Source: Streptomyces sp. I6 (GTDB taxonomy: Bacteria; Actinomycetota; Actinomycetes; Streptomycetales; Streptomycetaceae). From it: a DNA stretch of 64,000 nucleotides. A program made the translations under genes and the position numbers. The stretch lies in assembly GCA_003725745.1 (NCBI GenBank), contig RHDP01000001.1, forward strand, positions 5,030,501-5,094,500, written 5' to 3'. The notes below the pieces were generated by a model. It was not told the DNA's origin and did not search any database. It saw only the letters and a program-made list of their open reading frames with translations. Positions 7,929-19,878 of this stretch are shown piece after piece (the first letter of the stretch is position 1; each line of letters starts with the position of its first letter).

Positions 7929-10900
7929 GTGCACCTCAAGGCCCTGACCCTCCGCGGGTTCAAATCCTTCGCCTCGGCGACGACGCTGCGCTTCGAGCCC
8001 GGCATCACCTGCGTCGTGGGGCCGAACGGCTCCGGCAAGTCCAACGTCGTGGACGCGCTGTCCTGGGTCATGGGTGAGCAGGGGGCGAAGTCCCTGCGCG
8101 GCGGAAAGATGGAGGACGTCATCTTCGCCGGGACGACCGGGCGCCCGCCGCTCGGCCGTGCGGAGGTATCCCTCACGATCGACAATTCCGACGGGGCGCT
8201 CCCGATCGAGTACGCCGAAGTCACGATCACGCGGATCATGTTCCGCAACGGCGGCAGCGAATACCAGATCAACGGGGACACCTGCCGGCTGCTGGACATT
8301 CAGGAACTGCTCTCCGACTCGGGTATCGGGCGCGAGATGCATGTCATCGTCGGGCAGGGCCGGCTCGACTCCGTGCTCCACGCGGACCCGATGGGGCGCC
8401 GGGCGTTCATCGAGGAGGCCGCGGGCGTCCTCAAGCACCGCAAGCGCAAGGAGAAGGCCCTGCGGAAGCTCGACGCGATGCAGGCGAACCTCGCTCGTGT
8501 CCAGGACCTCACGGACGAACTCCGGCGGCAGCTCAAGCCGCTGGGCCGGCAGGCCGCCGTCGCGCGCCGGGCCGCGGTCATCCAGGCCGACCTGCGCGAC
8601 GCCCGACTGCGCCTCCTCGCCGACGACCTCGTGCGCATGCGCGAGGCGCTCAGGACCGAGGTCGCCGACGAGGCCGCGCTCAAGGAGCGCAAGGAAGCCG
8701 CGGAGGCGGAGCTGAAGAGGGCCCTGGCCCGGGAGGCGGACCTGGAGGACGAGGTGCGCCGGCTGGCGCCCCGGCTGCAGCGGGCCCAGCAGACCTGGTA
8801 CGAGCTCTCCCAGCTGGCCGAACGGGTGCGCGGCACGGTGTCGCTGGCCGAGGCACGGGTGAAGAGCGCCACCTCGGTGCCCGCGGAGGAGCGGCGCGGC
8901 CGCGACCCGGAGGACATGGAGCGCGAGGCCGCGCGGATCCGCGAGCAGGAGGCCGAGCTCGAGGCCGCGCTGGAGGCGGCTGAGCGCGCGCTGGAGGACA
9001 CCGTCGCCCACCGCGCCGAACTGGAGCGCGAACTGGTGGTCGAGGAGCGCCGGCTGAAGGACGTGGCCCGGGCGATCGCCGACCGCCGTGAAGGGCTGGC
9101 CCGGCTCAGCGGGCAGGTCAACGCCGCCCGTTCACGCGCCGCTTCGGCCCAGGCGGAGATCGACCGGCTGGCGGCCGCCCGGGACGAGGCGCGCGAGCGG
9201 GCCACCGCGGCCCAGGAGGAGTACGAGCAGCTCAGGGCCGAGGTCGACGGGCTGGCGGTGGACGACATCGCGCTGGCGGAACGGCACGACGCGGCGAGGC
9301 GTGAACTGTCGGAGGCCGAGGAGGCCCTGTCGGCCGCCCGGGAGGCGGCCACGGTCGCCGAGCGCGAGCGTGCCGCGGTCGCCGCACGCCACGACGCCCT
9401 CGCGCAGGGGCTGCGCCGCAAGGACGGCACCGGCGCACTGCTGTCCGCCCGGGACCGGCTCGCCGGCCTGCTGGGCCCCGCCGCCGAGTTGCTGACGGTC
9501 GCTCCCGGCTACGAACTCCCGGTCGCGGCGGCCCTCGGCGCGGCCGCCGACGCCGTCGCCGTCGCGGATGCCGCCACGGCGGCGGACGCCATCCGGCTGC
9601 TCCGGAAGCGAGATGCCGGCCGTGCGTCCCTGCTGCTGTCCGCGCCGGTACAGGGCGGCCCTCGGCCGGCCCCCGGTGTCGGCGGCGTGCCCGCGGCCGG
9701 GATCCCGGCTCCCGCCCGGCCGCCCGCCGTCGGCGCCGCGGCGTGCGAGGGCCCCGCGCACCCCCTCGTGCAGCCCGCGGTTCCGCTCGGGGGGCCGGGC
9801 GGCGGCCCTGGCGCGGCCGCGGAGGCGCACCACGGGGCCGCCCCCGGGGCGACCGCCCGGCCGGCGGCGGTGAAGGGGCGGTGCGGGCGTCCCGGGTCGT
9901 GGACCTGGTGCGGGGGCCGGAAGAGCTGATGCCCGCCGTGGCCAGGCTCCTCCGGGACATGGTGGCGGTCGGAACCCTGGAGGACGCGGAGGACCTGGTC
10001 CGTGCGGAGCCGGGACTTGTGGCGGTGACCGCCGAGGGAGACCTCCTCGGTGCCCACTTCGCCCACGGGGGCTCCGCGGGTGCGCCCAGCCTCCTGGAGG
10101 TCCAGGCGTCGGTCGACGAGGCCGCCGCCGAGCTGGAGGACCTGGCCGTGCGGTGCGGCGAACTCGCGGCGGGGCAGCGCGAGGCAGCCGAGCGGCGCAC
10201 GGCGTGCGCCTCCCTCGTGGAGGAGCTGGGCGAGCGGAGACGGGCGGCCGAGAAGGAGAAGGCCGGCGTCGCCCAGCAGTTGGGCCGGCTGTCGGGGCAG
10301 GCCCGCGGCGCCGCCGGGGAGGCCGAACGCACGGCCGCGGCGGCGGAGCGAGCCCAGGCCGCCCTGGAGAAGGCGCTGTACGAGGCGGAGGAGCTGGCCG
10401 AGAGGCTCGCCGCCGCCGAGGAGGCTCCCGTGGAGGAGGAGCCGGACACCTCGTCGCGGGACCGGCTCGCCGCCGACGGCGCCAACGCGCGGCAGACCGA
10501 GATGGAGGCCCGGCTCCAGGTCCGTACCCACGAGGAGCGGGTGAAGGGGCTCGCGGGGCGTGCCGACGCGCTGGACCGCGGAGCACGCGCGGAACGCGAG
10601 GCGCGGGCGCGTGCCGAGCGGCGCCGCGCCGGGCTCCGCCGTGAGGCTGCCGTCGCCGAGGCGGTGGCGAGCGGTGCCCGTCAGCTCCTGGCCCACGCCG
10701 AGGTGTCCGTCGTCCGGGCGGAGCGTGAGCGTGCCGCCGCCGAGGCGGCCAAGGCGGAGCGTGAGCGTGAGCTGGCCGCGGCCCGCGCGGAGGGCCGGGA
10801 CCTCAAGAGCGAGCTGGACAAGCTCACCGACTCCGTGCACCGCGGCGAGGTCCTCGGAGCCGAGAAGCGGCTGCGCGTCGAGCAGCTCGAGACGAGGGCG

Positions 10901-11686
10901 CTGGAGGAGCTGGGCGTCGAACCGGCCGGGCTGGTCGCCGAGTACGGTCCCGGCCGGCCGGTGCCGCCGTCGCCGCCGGCCGAGGGGGAGGAGCTTCCCG
11001 AGGACCCCGGGCACCCGCGCAACCAGCCGCGGCCGTTCGTCCGCGCCGAGCAGGAGAAGCGGCTCAGGTCCGCCGAACGGGCCTACCAGCAGCTCGGAAA
11101 GGTGAATCCGCTCGCCCTGGAGGAGTTCTCGGCTCTGGAGGAGCGCCACAAGTTCCTGTCCGAGCAGCTCGAGGATCTGAAGAAGACCCGGGTCGACCTG
11201 CTCCAGGTGGTGAAGGAGGTCGACGAGCGGGTCGAGCAGGTCTTCACGGAGGCGTACCGGGACACCGCGCGTGAGTTCGAGGGCGTGTTCTCGCGCCTCT
11301 TCCCGGGGGGTGAGGGCCGGCTCGTCCTGACCGACCCCGACCACATGCTCACCACGGGCGTGGACGTGGAGGCCCGGCCCCCGGGCAAGAAGGTCAAGCG
11401 GCTGTCGCTGCTCTCCGGCGGCGAGCGCTCGCTGACCGCCGTGGCGATGCTGGTGTCGATCTTCAAGGCCCGGCCCAGTCCGTTCTATGTGATGGACGAG
11501 GTCGAGGCGGCACTCGACGACACCAACCTCCAGCGGCTGATCGGCATCATGCAGGAGCTCCAGGAGAGTTCCCAGCTGATCGTGATCACGCATCAGAAGC
11601 GGACGATGGAGGTCGCGGACGCGCTCTACGGCGTCTCCATGCAGGGCGACGGCGTGTCCAAGGTCATCAGCCAGCGGCTGCGCTGA
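7929..11686 (+). CDS. smc: Chromosome segregation ATPase SMC, frameshifted in this sequence
   Basis: SMC dimers with ScpA/B form the bacterial condensin that organises and segregates chromosomes. The N-terminal head has Walker A (GPNGSGKSN, residues 31-39). Long coiled coils flank a hinge at about 500-700. The C-terminal head has the LSGGE signature (LLSGGERSLTAVAML, near 11410) and Walker B (FYVMDEVEAALDD, near 11485). The frame starting at 7929 ends at 9929, while the rest reads in the next frame. Adding one G to the run at 9875-9878 joins them into about 1252 aa, slightly longer than usual SMC. The excess is a Pro/Ala/Gly-rich insert in the hinge (about 9645-9885). The start codon is GTG 7929. 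smc stands apart from ftsY here, separated by a sugar permease. Confidence 0.92.
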
Positions 11687-11825
11687 GCCGCCCGCCCGCC
11701 CTCTCCCGCCTGCAGCGGTGGGGCGGGTCCCTGGTCACCTCCCCTGAGACGGGGACCCTCTGATCTTCAATACTTATACATATCCGTGACAGAAGTGACG
11801 TTCCTGTGCCCGTCCGCCCCGCATG

Positions 11826-11853
11826 TTGACTTCGAAGTTTGAACGCATAGTCT
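11826..11853 (+). promoter_or_regulatory. Candidate vegetative promoter of the glucose permease
   Basis: TTGACT (11826-11831), 16 bases, TAGTCT (11848-11853), inside the most AT-rich stretch of the region (about 11760-11900). This matches an HrdB-type promoter well and points at the permease gene 110 bases downstream. Confidence 0.5.
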
Positions 11854-11962
11854 CTTCAGCGTTGCTTTTACCTTCAAGTGGTGGGCGGCGTTATGTTGTG
11901 CGCCACTGGAAGGGCTCGCCCCCACCCCCGGCGCCGTCGCCGGGTGGCCCCAGGAGTACACC

Positions 11963-13390
11963 GTGACCAGCACACCGCAGGCGCAGGCGCCCGAAGGCCG
12001 CAAGGCCAGGCCGGAGCACCTCAGCCATGTCGTCTTCATCGCGGCGTCGGCCGCGATGGGAGGCTTCCTCTTCGGCTATGACAGCGCGGTGATCAACGGA
12101 GCCGTCGTGGCCATCCGCGAGCGCTTCGAGGTGAGCTCCGAAGTACTGGCCCAGGTCATCGCGGCCGCCCTCATCGGCTGTGCGATCGGCGCGGCCACCG
12201 CCGGCCGGATCGCCGACCGCATCGGGCGTATCCGGGTCATGCAGATCGCCGCCGTGCTGTTCGCCGCCAGCGCGATCGGCTCCGCCCTGCCGTTCGCCCT
12301 GTGGGATCTGGCCCTCTGGCGCATCGTCGGCGGCGTCGCCATCGGCATGGCCTCCGTCATCGCCCCCGCCTACATCGCCGAGGTGTCCCCGTCCGCCTAC
12401 CGCGGCCGGCTCGCCTCCTTCCAGCAGGCCGCCATCGTCACCGGCATCGCCCTCTCGCAGCTGGTCAACTGGACCATTCTCACCATCGCGGACGGAGACC
12501 AGCGCGGTGACATCGGCGGACTGGAAGCCTGGCAGTGGATGCTCGGCATCGAGGTCGTCCCGGCCGTGCTCTACGGGCTGCTGTCCCTCCTCATCCCCGA
12601 GTCGCCCCGGTACCTGATCTCGGTCGGCCGCCAGACCGAGGCGCGCAGGGTGCTCCGCGACGTCGAGGGCCGGGCCGTGGACCTGGACAAGCGGGTCGTC
12701 GAGATCGAGGAGAACATGCGCCACGAGCGCAAGCCCTCCTTCAGGGACCTGCTCGGCGGCAGGTTCCTCTTCCTGCCGATCGTCTGGATCGGCATCGGCC
12801 TGTCCGTCTTCCAGCAGCTCGTCGGCATCAACGTGATCTTCTACTACAGCTCGGCGCTGTGGCAGTCGGTCGGCGTCAACCCGCAGAGTTCGTTCCTCTA
12901 CTCGTTCGAGACGTCGATCGTGAACATCGTCGGTACGGTGATCGCGATGCTCCTCGTGGACCGCATCGGCCGGAAGCCGCTGGCCCTCATCGGCTCGGGT
13001 GGCATGGCCGTCTCGCTGGGACTGGCCGCCTGGGCCTTCTCGTACAAGACGGGGGTCGGCGGCGAGGTCTCGCTGCCCGGCCTCCAGGGCACCGTCGCCC
13101 TCTTCGCCGCCAACTTCTTCGTGCTCTTCTTCGCGCTCTCGTGGGGCGTGGTGGTCTGGGTGCTGCTCGGCGAGATGTTCCCCGGCAAGATCCGCGCGGC
13201 CGCGCTGGGCATCGCCGCCTCGGCCCAGTGGATCGCCAACTGGCTGATCACCGTGACGTTCCCGACGCTGTCGGACTGGAACCTCTCCGGCGCCTACGTC
13301 ATCTACACGGTCTTCGCCGTGCTCTCGATCCCGTTCATCCTCAAATGGGTGCCCGAGACGAAGGGCAAGGCGTTGGAGGAGATGGGCTGA
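11963..13390 (+). CDS. glcP: MFS sugar porter, glucose permease GlcP type
   Basis: A 475-residue, twelve-helix major facilitator of the sugar porter family. In Streptomyces glucose enters by the proton symporter GlcP rather than by a PTS, and a glcP gene near smc/ftsY is expected. Diagnostic motifs: GFLFGYDSAVINGA in helix 1, the GRIADRIGR loop 2-3 motif, PESPRYL after helix 6, QQLVGINVIFYYSS in helix 7, VDRIGRKPL, and the end PETKGKALEEM. GTG 11963 has CAGGAG ten bases upstream. It is a single gene with its own promoter and a hairpin after it. Substrate preference for glucose is inferred from motif pattern and location. Confidence 0.88.
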   Translation: MTSTPQAQAPEGRKARPEHLSHVVFIAASAAMGGFLFGYDSAVINGAVVAIRERFEVSSEVLAQVIAAALIGCAIGAATAGRIADRIGRIRVMQIAAVLFAASAIGSALPFALWDLALWRIVGGVAIGMASVIAPAYIAEVSPSAYRGRLASFQQAAIVTGIALSQLVNWTILTIADGDQRGDIGGLEAWQWMLGIEVVPAVLYGLLSLLIPESPRYLISVGRQTEARRVLRDVEGRAVDLDKRVVEIEENMRHERKPSFRDLLGGRFLFLPIVWIGIGLSVFQQLVGINVIFYYSSALWQSVGVNPQSSFLYSFETSIVNIVGTVIAMLLVDRIGRKPLALIGSGGMAVSLGLAAWAFSYKTGVGGEVSLPGLQGTVALFAANFFVLFFALSWGVVVWVLLGEMFPGKIRAAALGIAASAQWIANWLITVTFPTLSDWNLSGAYVIYTVFAVLSIPFILKWVPETKGKALEEMG

Positions 13391-13432
13391 GCCCCCGCTG
13401 CCCCGCTCCTCTCGGCCAACCGGCCACGGCGC

Positions 13433-13460
13433 TGCCCCGGCTCATCCCCGAGCCGGGGCA
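13433..13460 (+). terminator. Terminator after glcP
   Basis: A perfect 10-bp inverted repeat TGCCCCGGCT / AGCCGGGGCA with an 8-base loop, 42 bases after the glcP stop. The remaining 240 bases to ftsY hold no gene I can support. Confidence 0.65.
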
Positions 13461-13706
13461 GTATCCGTTCAGGGAGCGCCCCGGCGGCCCGGCGGCCGCG
13501 ACCACGGCGACGTCCGCGGCGCGCCGCAGCGGACCGCGGAGCAGGCCGGCGCCGGCGCCACGGTCCACGAGATCGGAAGCGGCGCCGCCGACCCGGAGGG
13601 GAGCAACACAACGTCTCCGGCAATAGGCCCAAAAAGGTCGCAACTCCTTCTGTGGTCCTCCCAGGGGGCTGGTCCCCGGTGGCCTTGGCCGATACTGGGT
13701 GGCGTT

Positions 13707-14930
13707 ATGGAAATCGTCATCCTTGCCGTAGTCATCGCCCTGGTCGCGGTCGGCGCGATCAGCGGGCTCGTGGTCAGCAGCCGCAGGAAGAAGCAGCTGC
13801 CGCCCTCGGCGCCGTCGAGCACGCCGACCATCACCGCTCCGCCAGCCGAGCCGCACGTCGGCGAGGAGGCGGAGGCCCCGCGGGAAGAGCCCCGCCGCAC
13901 CATCGAGGAGGTCGACCTCCCGTCCGCGGAGGAGGCCGTCGCCGAGCCCGCCGCCGTCGAGGATCCGGTCGTCGCCGAGCCCGCGGCTCCCGCGATCGAG
14001 ATCCCGGAACCGGCCGCCGGCCGTCTCGTACGGCTGCGCGCCCGTCTGGCCCGCTCCCAGAACACCCTGGGCAAGGGGCTGCTCACCCTGCTGTCCCGCG
14101 AGCACCTCGACGAGGAAACGTGGGAGGAGATCGAGGACACCCTCCTCACCGCGGACGTCGGCGTCACGGCGACCCAGGAGCTCGTCGACCACCTCCGGGA
14201 GCGGGTGAGGGTCCTCGGCACCCGTACCCCGGACGAGCTGCGGGGGCTGCTCCGCGAGGAACTGCTGCGGCTCATCGGTACGGACGCGGACCGCTCGGTG
14301 CGGACCGAGAGCGGTCTGGACACCCCCGGCGTCGTGCTGGTCGTCGGCGTCAACGGCACGGGCAAGACCACCACCACGGGCAAGCTGGCCCGGGTGCTCG
14401 TCGCGGACGGGCGCAGCGTCGTCCTCGGCGCGGCGGACACCTTCCGCGCGGCCGCCGCCGACCAGCTGCAGACCTGGGGCGAGCGGGTTGGCGCCCGCAC
14501 CGTCCGCGGGCCCGAGGGCGGCGACCCGGCCTCGATCGCCTACGACGCGGTCAAGGAGGGCATCGCCGAGGGCGCCGACGTCGTGCTCGTCGACACGGCG
14601 GGCCGGCTGCACACCAAGACCGGTCTCATGGACGAGCTGGGCAAGGTCAAGCGCGTGGTCGAGAAGCACGGTCCGCTGGACGAGGTGCTGCTCGTCCTCG
14701 ACGCCACGACGGGCCAGAACGGCCTGGTCCAGGCCCGTGTCTTCGCCGAGGTCGTCGACATCACCGGCATCGTCCTCACCAAGCTCGACGGCACCGCCAA
14801 GGGCGGCATCGTCATCTCCGTCCAGCGCGAGCTCGGCGTGCCGGTCAAGCTGGTCGGCCTCGGTGAAGGCCCGGACGACCTGGCGCCCTTCGAGCCGGAG
14901 GCCTTCGTCGACGCCCTGATCGGGGACTAG
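13707..14930 (+). CDS. ftsY: Signal recognition particle receptor FtsY
   Basis: FtsY receives SRP-ribosome complexes at the membrane and, with Ffh, hydrolyses GTP to hand over nascent chains. It has an N-terminal membrane helix (about residues 3-25), an acidic Glu/Ala/Pro linker (A domain, 30-110), the four-helix N domain (110-200) and the G domain. Visible GTPase motifs are GVNGTGKTTTTGKLA (about 214), DTFRAAAADQL, VDTAGRLHTK (G3), TKLDGTAKGG (G4) and the closing GEGPDDLAPF. At 407 aa it is typical for actinobacteria. ATG 13707 is preceded by GGGTGG. A 15-bp hairpin ends the transcript. Confidence 0.95.
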   Translation: MEIVILAVVIALVAVGAISGLVVSSRRKKQLPPSAPSSTPTITAPPAEPHVGEEAEAPREEPRRTIEEVDLPSAEEAVAEPAAVEDPVVAEPAAPAIEIPEPAAGRLVRLRARLARSQNTLGKGLLTLLSREHLDEETWEEIEDTLLTADVGVTATQELVDHLRERVRVLGTRTPDELRGLLREELLRLIGTDADRSVRTESGLDTPGVVLVVGVNGTGKTTTTGKLARVLVADGRSVVLGAADTFRAAAADQLQTWGERVGARTVRGPEGGDPASIAYDAVKEGIAEGADVVLVDTAGRLHTKTGLMDELGKVKRVVEKHGPLDEVLLVLDATTGQNGLVQARVFAEVVDITGIVLTKLDGTAKGGIVISVQRELGVPVKLVGLGEGPDDLAPFEPEAFVDALIGD

Positions 14931-14955
14931 CGGGAAGGCTCCCCGTCCGGCTGCC

Positions 14956-14990
14956 GTCCGCCGCGCCGCGTCCTGCGCGGCGCGGCGGAC
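14956..14990 (+). terminator. Terminator after ftsY
   Basis: A perfect 15-bp inverted repeat (GTCCGCCGCGCCGCG and its complement) with a 5-base TCCTG loop, 26 bases after the ftsY stop. The next 235 bases, up to the convergent gene end at 15225, show nothing else. Confidence 0.75.
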
Positions 14991-15224
14991 CGGGTTCGGG
15001 GCCCGCGTTCCGCGGGGCGGGCCGGGGGCCCGGGACCCCTCCGCGTCGCGGCCCGGTCGGAGCCGCTCATGGAGGGCCCCTCAGCTGCGGCCCGCGGCGA
15101 ACACCCGACGGGCCGGGAAGGGGTGGCGGGCAGCGGGGGTGTACTCCGGGCCCGCCCGCCGGTGGCCGCCCCGGGCCGGGGGAGGCGGGAGGCCGGCGTC
15201 TCTTCGTCGGGCGGCCGCTGCCGT

Positions 15225-15887
15225 TCAGGGGGCGGTGGAGCGGTGGCAGATGTAGGCGAGCGTCCCCAGCAGCAGCCGGGCCTGCGGCGGGGCCGCGCCG
15301 GAGCCGAGGGCCGGCGGCCGGAGCCAGCGGGACGCGCCGAGACCGGCGTGGTCGGAGGGCGGGGCCGTCACATAGTGGCCCGCGCCGAGGCAGCGCAGGT
15401 CCAGGCCGGCGTCGTCCCAGCCCATCCGGTAGAGCAGATGCGGCAGCTCCCGGGCCGCGCCGGGGGCCACGAAGAACTGCGCGCGGCCCGTCGGCGTCGC
15501 GGACACGGGCCCCAGCGGCACTCCCATCCGCTCCAGCCTCACCAGGGCGCGGCGCCCGGCGGTCTCGGAGACCTCCAGGACGTCGAAGGTGCGGCCCACC
15601 GGGAGCAGGGCCGAGGCGCCCGGCACCTCCGCCCACGCCTTCGCCACCTCGTCGAGGGTGGCGCCTGCCGGCACCTCGGGCGCGAAGTCCAGGGGATGCG
15701 CTCCCGGGGCCGGGCAGCCGGCATCCCCGCAGGAGCAGCGGCCCGCCACGGCCCGCGCGCCCGGGGCCACGTCCCAGCCCCACAGTCCCGTGCACTCGGC
15801 GACCGCCGTGCACGCCGTCGTGCGGCCGCGGCGCCGTGAGCCGGGCCGGATCTCCCGGACCCGGGAGCCGCCGATCGTGAAGCCCAT
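15225..15887 (-). CDS. Bifunctional primase/polymerase-domain protein
   Basis: A 220-residue protein resembling the small Streptomyces proteins with a bifunctional DNA primase/polymerase N-terminal (Prim-Pol) domain. The pattern GWDVAPGARAV, then a cysteine cluster GRCSCGDAGCPAPGAHPLDF and the following acidic stretch, is characteristic of that family (CSCGxxxCxxPGKHP-like). No helicase or complete polymerase follows, so replication activity is doubtful. ATG 15887 has GGAGG just upstream. It diverges from nsdA across a 476-base gap. The family assignment is by pattern and could be wrong in detail. Confidence 0.68.
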   Translation of the reverse strand: MGFTIGGSRVREIRPGSRRRGRTTACTAVAECTGLWGWDVAPGARAVAGRCSCGDAGCPAPGAHPLDFAPEVPAGATLDEVAKAWAEVPGASALLPVGRTFDVLEVSETAGRRALVRLERMGVPLGPVSATPTGRAQFFVAPGAARELPHLLYRMGWDDAGLDLRCLGAGHYVTAPPSDHAGLGASRWLRPPALGSGAAPPQARLLLGTLAYICHRSTAP

Positions 15888-16363
15888 GCCCCCTCCAACG
15901 GGTCGAACGCACCGATGGTTACGAAAAGGAGTCTGCCGGTAACTCTGCGTCGCCGTCGCCCCGGCTCACGGGTGCGATGTGTCGCTCGAGGTGGTGCGGC
16001 CGGCTCCGCGCGCCCTGGCGTGCAACGCTCCGCCGACTCCTGGCCGTCGTCTGCCCAGTGAATCGCGCCTGGCCGCAGGGGAGTTCATTCGAAGGGGTGG
16101 CGAATGGTGGCGTTTCTGGAATCGCCATGGCGAGACCGGTGATCGTAGGATTACTTTCGGTGCACGAACCCGAGGGCTCGTTGGCTTCCACGGGTATGCC
16201 GGAGGCAAGTCGGTTTCCTGTTCGAAGGGGGGCGACCGCCGGACGGAGGGCCGCGATCCAGGGCATTCTGCTAGGGGTTCGGACGCCGCTCCGCGGGGCA
16301 GGGCATCCCGGCGGGATTTCGTGGCACGACATGCAAGGACAACAAGCGGATGGGGGCGTTCCT
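15888..16363. other. Divergent intergenic region upstream of nsdA
   Basis: About 475 bases between two divergent starts, less GC-biased than coding DNA. The frame extending nsdA upstream to 15977 lacks a convincing ribosome site, so this more likely holds the nsdA promoter and a leader. I could not pick a clear -35/-10 pair. Confidence 0.4.
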
Positions 16364-17836
16364 GTGAGCGGCAGCGACGCGGACGGCACGGGCAACGGCA
16401 AGCGCCCGAACGAGCAGCTCGGCTCGTGGTTCGTGCGCAGCGGATGGTCGAAGGGCGAGCTGGCCCGGCAGGTCAACCGCCGGGCGCGGCAGATCGGCGC
16501 GCACCACATCAGCACCGACACCTCGCGCGTCCGCAGATGGCTCGACGGCGAGCAGCCGCGCGAGCCCATCCCGCGCATCCTCAGCGAACTGTTCTCCGAG
16601 CGGTTCGGCACCGTCGTCGCCATCGAGGACCTGGGGCTCCGGACGGCGCACCAGTCACCCTCGGTGTCCGGCGTCGACCTGCCCTGGGCGGGCCACCAGA
16701 CCGTGGCGCTCCTCAGCGAGTTCTCGCGCAGCGATCTGATGCTGGCCCGCCGGGGGTTCCTGGGGACGTCGCTCGCGCTCTCGGCCGGGCCCGCCCTCAT
16801 CGAGCCGATGCAGCGCTGGCTGGTGCCCACCCCGCCGTCCGGCCCCGGTCCGGCCGACTCGGCGGGCGTCCGGCGGCCCTCCCGGCTCTCCGAACCGGAA
16901 CTCGGCCTCCTCGAGTCCACGACCGCCATGTTCCGCCAGTGGGACGCCCAGTGCGGCGGCGGGCTGCGCCGCAAGGCCGTCGTCGGCCAGCTCCACGAAG
17001 TGACCGACCTGCTCCAGGAACCGCACCCCGCGGCCGTCTCCGGAAGGCTGTTCAGCTGTGCCGCGGAACTGGCCGAGCTGGCCGGCTGGATGAGCTACGA
17101 CGTGGGGCTCCAGCCCACCGCGCAGAAGTACTTCGTGCTCGCCCTGCACGCCGCCAAGGAGGCCGGGGACAAGCCCCTCGGCTCGTACATCCTCTCGTCC
17201 ATGAGCCGGCAGATGATCCACCTGGGCCGGCCCGACGACGCACTGGAGCTCATCCACCTCGCGCAGTACGGCAGCCGTGAGTGCGCGACCCCGCGCACGC
17301 AGGCGATGCTGTATGCGATGGAGGCCCGCGCCTACGCCAACATGGGCCAGCCCAGCAAGACCAAGCGGGCCGTCCGCATGGCCGAGGACACCTTCGCCGA
17401 CGCGCTCGAGACCCGGGAGCCCGAGCCGGACTGGATCCGCTTCTTCTCCGAGGCCGAGCTCAACGGCGAGAACGCCCACTCGTACCGGGACCTCGCCTAT
17501 GTCGCGGGCCGCAGCCCCACGTACGCCTCGCTCGCGGAGCCCGTCATGGAACGCGCCGTCGAGCTCTTCAGCGAGGACACCGAGCACCAGCGCTCGTATG
17601 CACTCAACCTCGTCGGCATGGCGACGGTGCACCTGCTGAAGCGGGAGCCCGAGCAGTCCACCCGGCTCGCCGAGCAGGCACTGCACGTCGCCAGACGGGT
17701 GCGCTCCGAGCGGGTCAACACCCGGCTGCGCAAGACGGTCGACACGGCGGCCAGGGACTTCGGTGACGTCCCCGAGGTCGTACACCTGACGGACCTCATC
17801 ACCGCACAGCTGCCCGAGACCGCGGAAGCGGTCTGA
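16364..17836 (+). CDS. nsdA: NsdA-type regulator of development and antibiotic synthesis
   Basis: NsdA is a Streptomyces protein whose loss in S. coelicolor raises antibiotic production and sporulation, so it acts as a negative regulator. Here it has 490 aa: an N-terminal DNA-binding-like region (RPNEQLGSWFVRSGWSKGELARQVN...RVRRWLDGE), a hydrophobic spot (RRGFLGTSLALSAGPAL), and a C-terminal TPR-like helical region (about 200-480) with repeated Ala/Leu/Tyr helices. GTG 16364 is chosen for the GGGGGCG seven bases upstream; an in-frame ATG at 16331 would add eleven residues. The protein is assigned from its sequence pattern and position between ftsY and amtB. Confidence 0.85.
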   Translation: MSGSDADGTGNGKRPNEQLGSWFVRSGWSKGELARQVNRRARQIGAHHISTDTSRVRRWLDGEQPREPIPRILSELFSERFGTVVAIEDLGLRTAHQSPSVSGVDLPWAGHQTVALLSEFSRSDLMLARRGFLGTSLALSAGPALIEPMQRWLVPTPPSGPGPADSAGVRRPSRLSEPELGLLESTTAMFRQWDAQCGGGLRRKAVVGQLHEVTDLLQEPHPAAVSGRLFSCAAELAELAGWMSYDVGLQPTAQKYFVLALHAAKEAGDKPLGSYILSSMSRQMIHLGRPDDALELIHLAQYGSRECATPRTQAMLYAMEARAYANMGQPSKTKRAVRMAEDTFADALETREPEPDWIRFFSEAELNGENAHSYRDLAYVAGRSPTYASLAEPVMERAVELFSEDTEHQRSYALNLVGMATVHLLKREPEQSTRLAEQALHVARRVRSERVNTRLRKTVDTAARDFGDVPEVVHLTDLITAQLPETAEAV

Positions 17837-17986
17837 GCAGCCCTCCACAGAACTCCGGCGCGACGGCCGCCCCTACCGCCCGACTCGGCTCCCCACGCCA
17901 GGTCAACCGGGTGGCCGTCGCGCCGGTCGTGTCTCCCGCGGAGGGTACGCGCGTGACCTTCCCGTGACCCTTCAGTTCATGGGCGT

Positions 17987-18022
17987 GTAACACGCCCGCC
18001 CTCTTCGTCACTGCGGTGAAAC
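17987..18022 (+). promoter_or_regulatory. GlnR binding site upstream of amtB
   Basis: GTCAC-TGCGGT-GAAAC at 18007-18022 matches the actinobacterial GlnR box (gTnAC-n6-GaAAC) exactly. A second GTAAC half-element begins at 17987, 20 bases upstream, with a poorly matching partner (GCCCT). GlnR activates amtB-glnK-glnD under nitrogen limitation. The site lies about 150 bases before the amtB start; the rest of the gap 17837-18174 is promoter and leader. Confidence 0.7.
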
Positions 18023-18174
18023 ACCGTGCGGCATCGGCGGAAACCCCGGCGCGCCAACCTCATGCCCCATAACGGGCCGACTCCCCGGGCGGCCGAGCCG
18101 GATCCAGCCGGACCGGCCGCCGGCAGCCCAGGCTCCCGCCCCCGCACAGGCCGCACGACGACGAGGAGACGCCG

Positions 18175-19865
<1,691 letters not shown>

Positions 19866-19878
19866 ACGGGAGTTGCGG

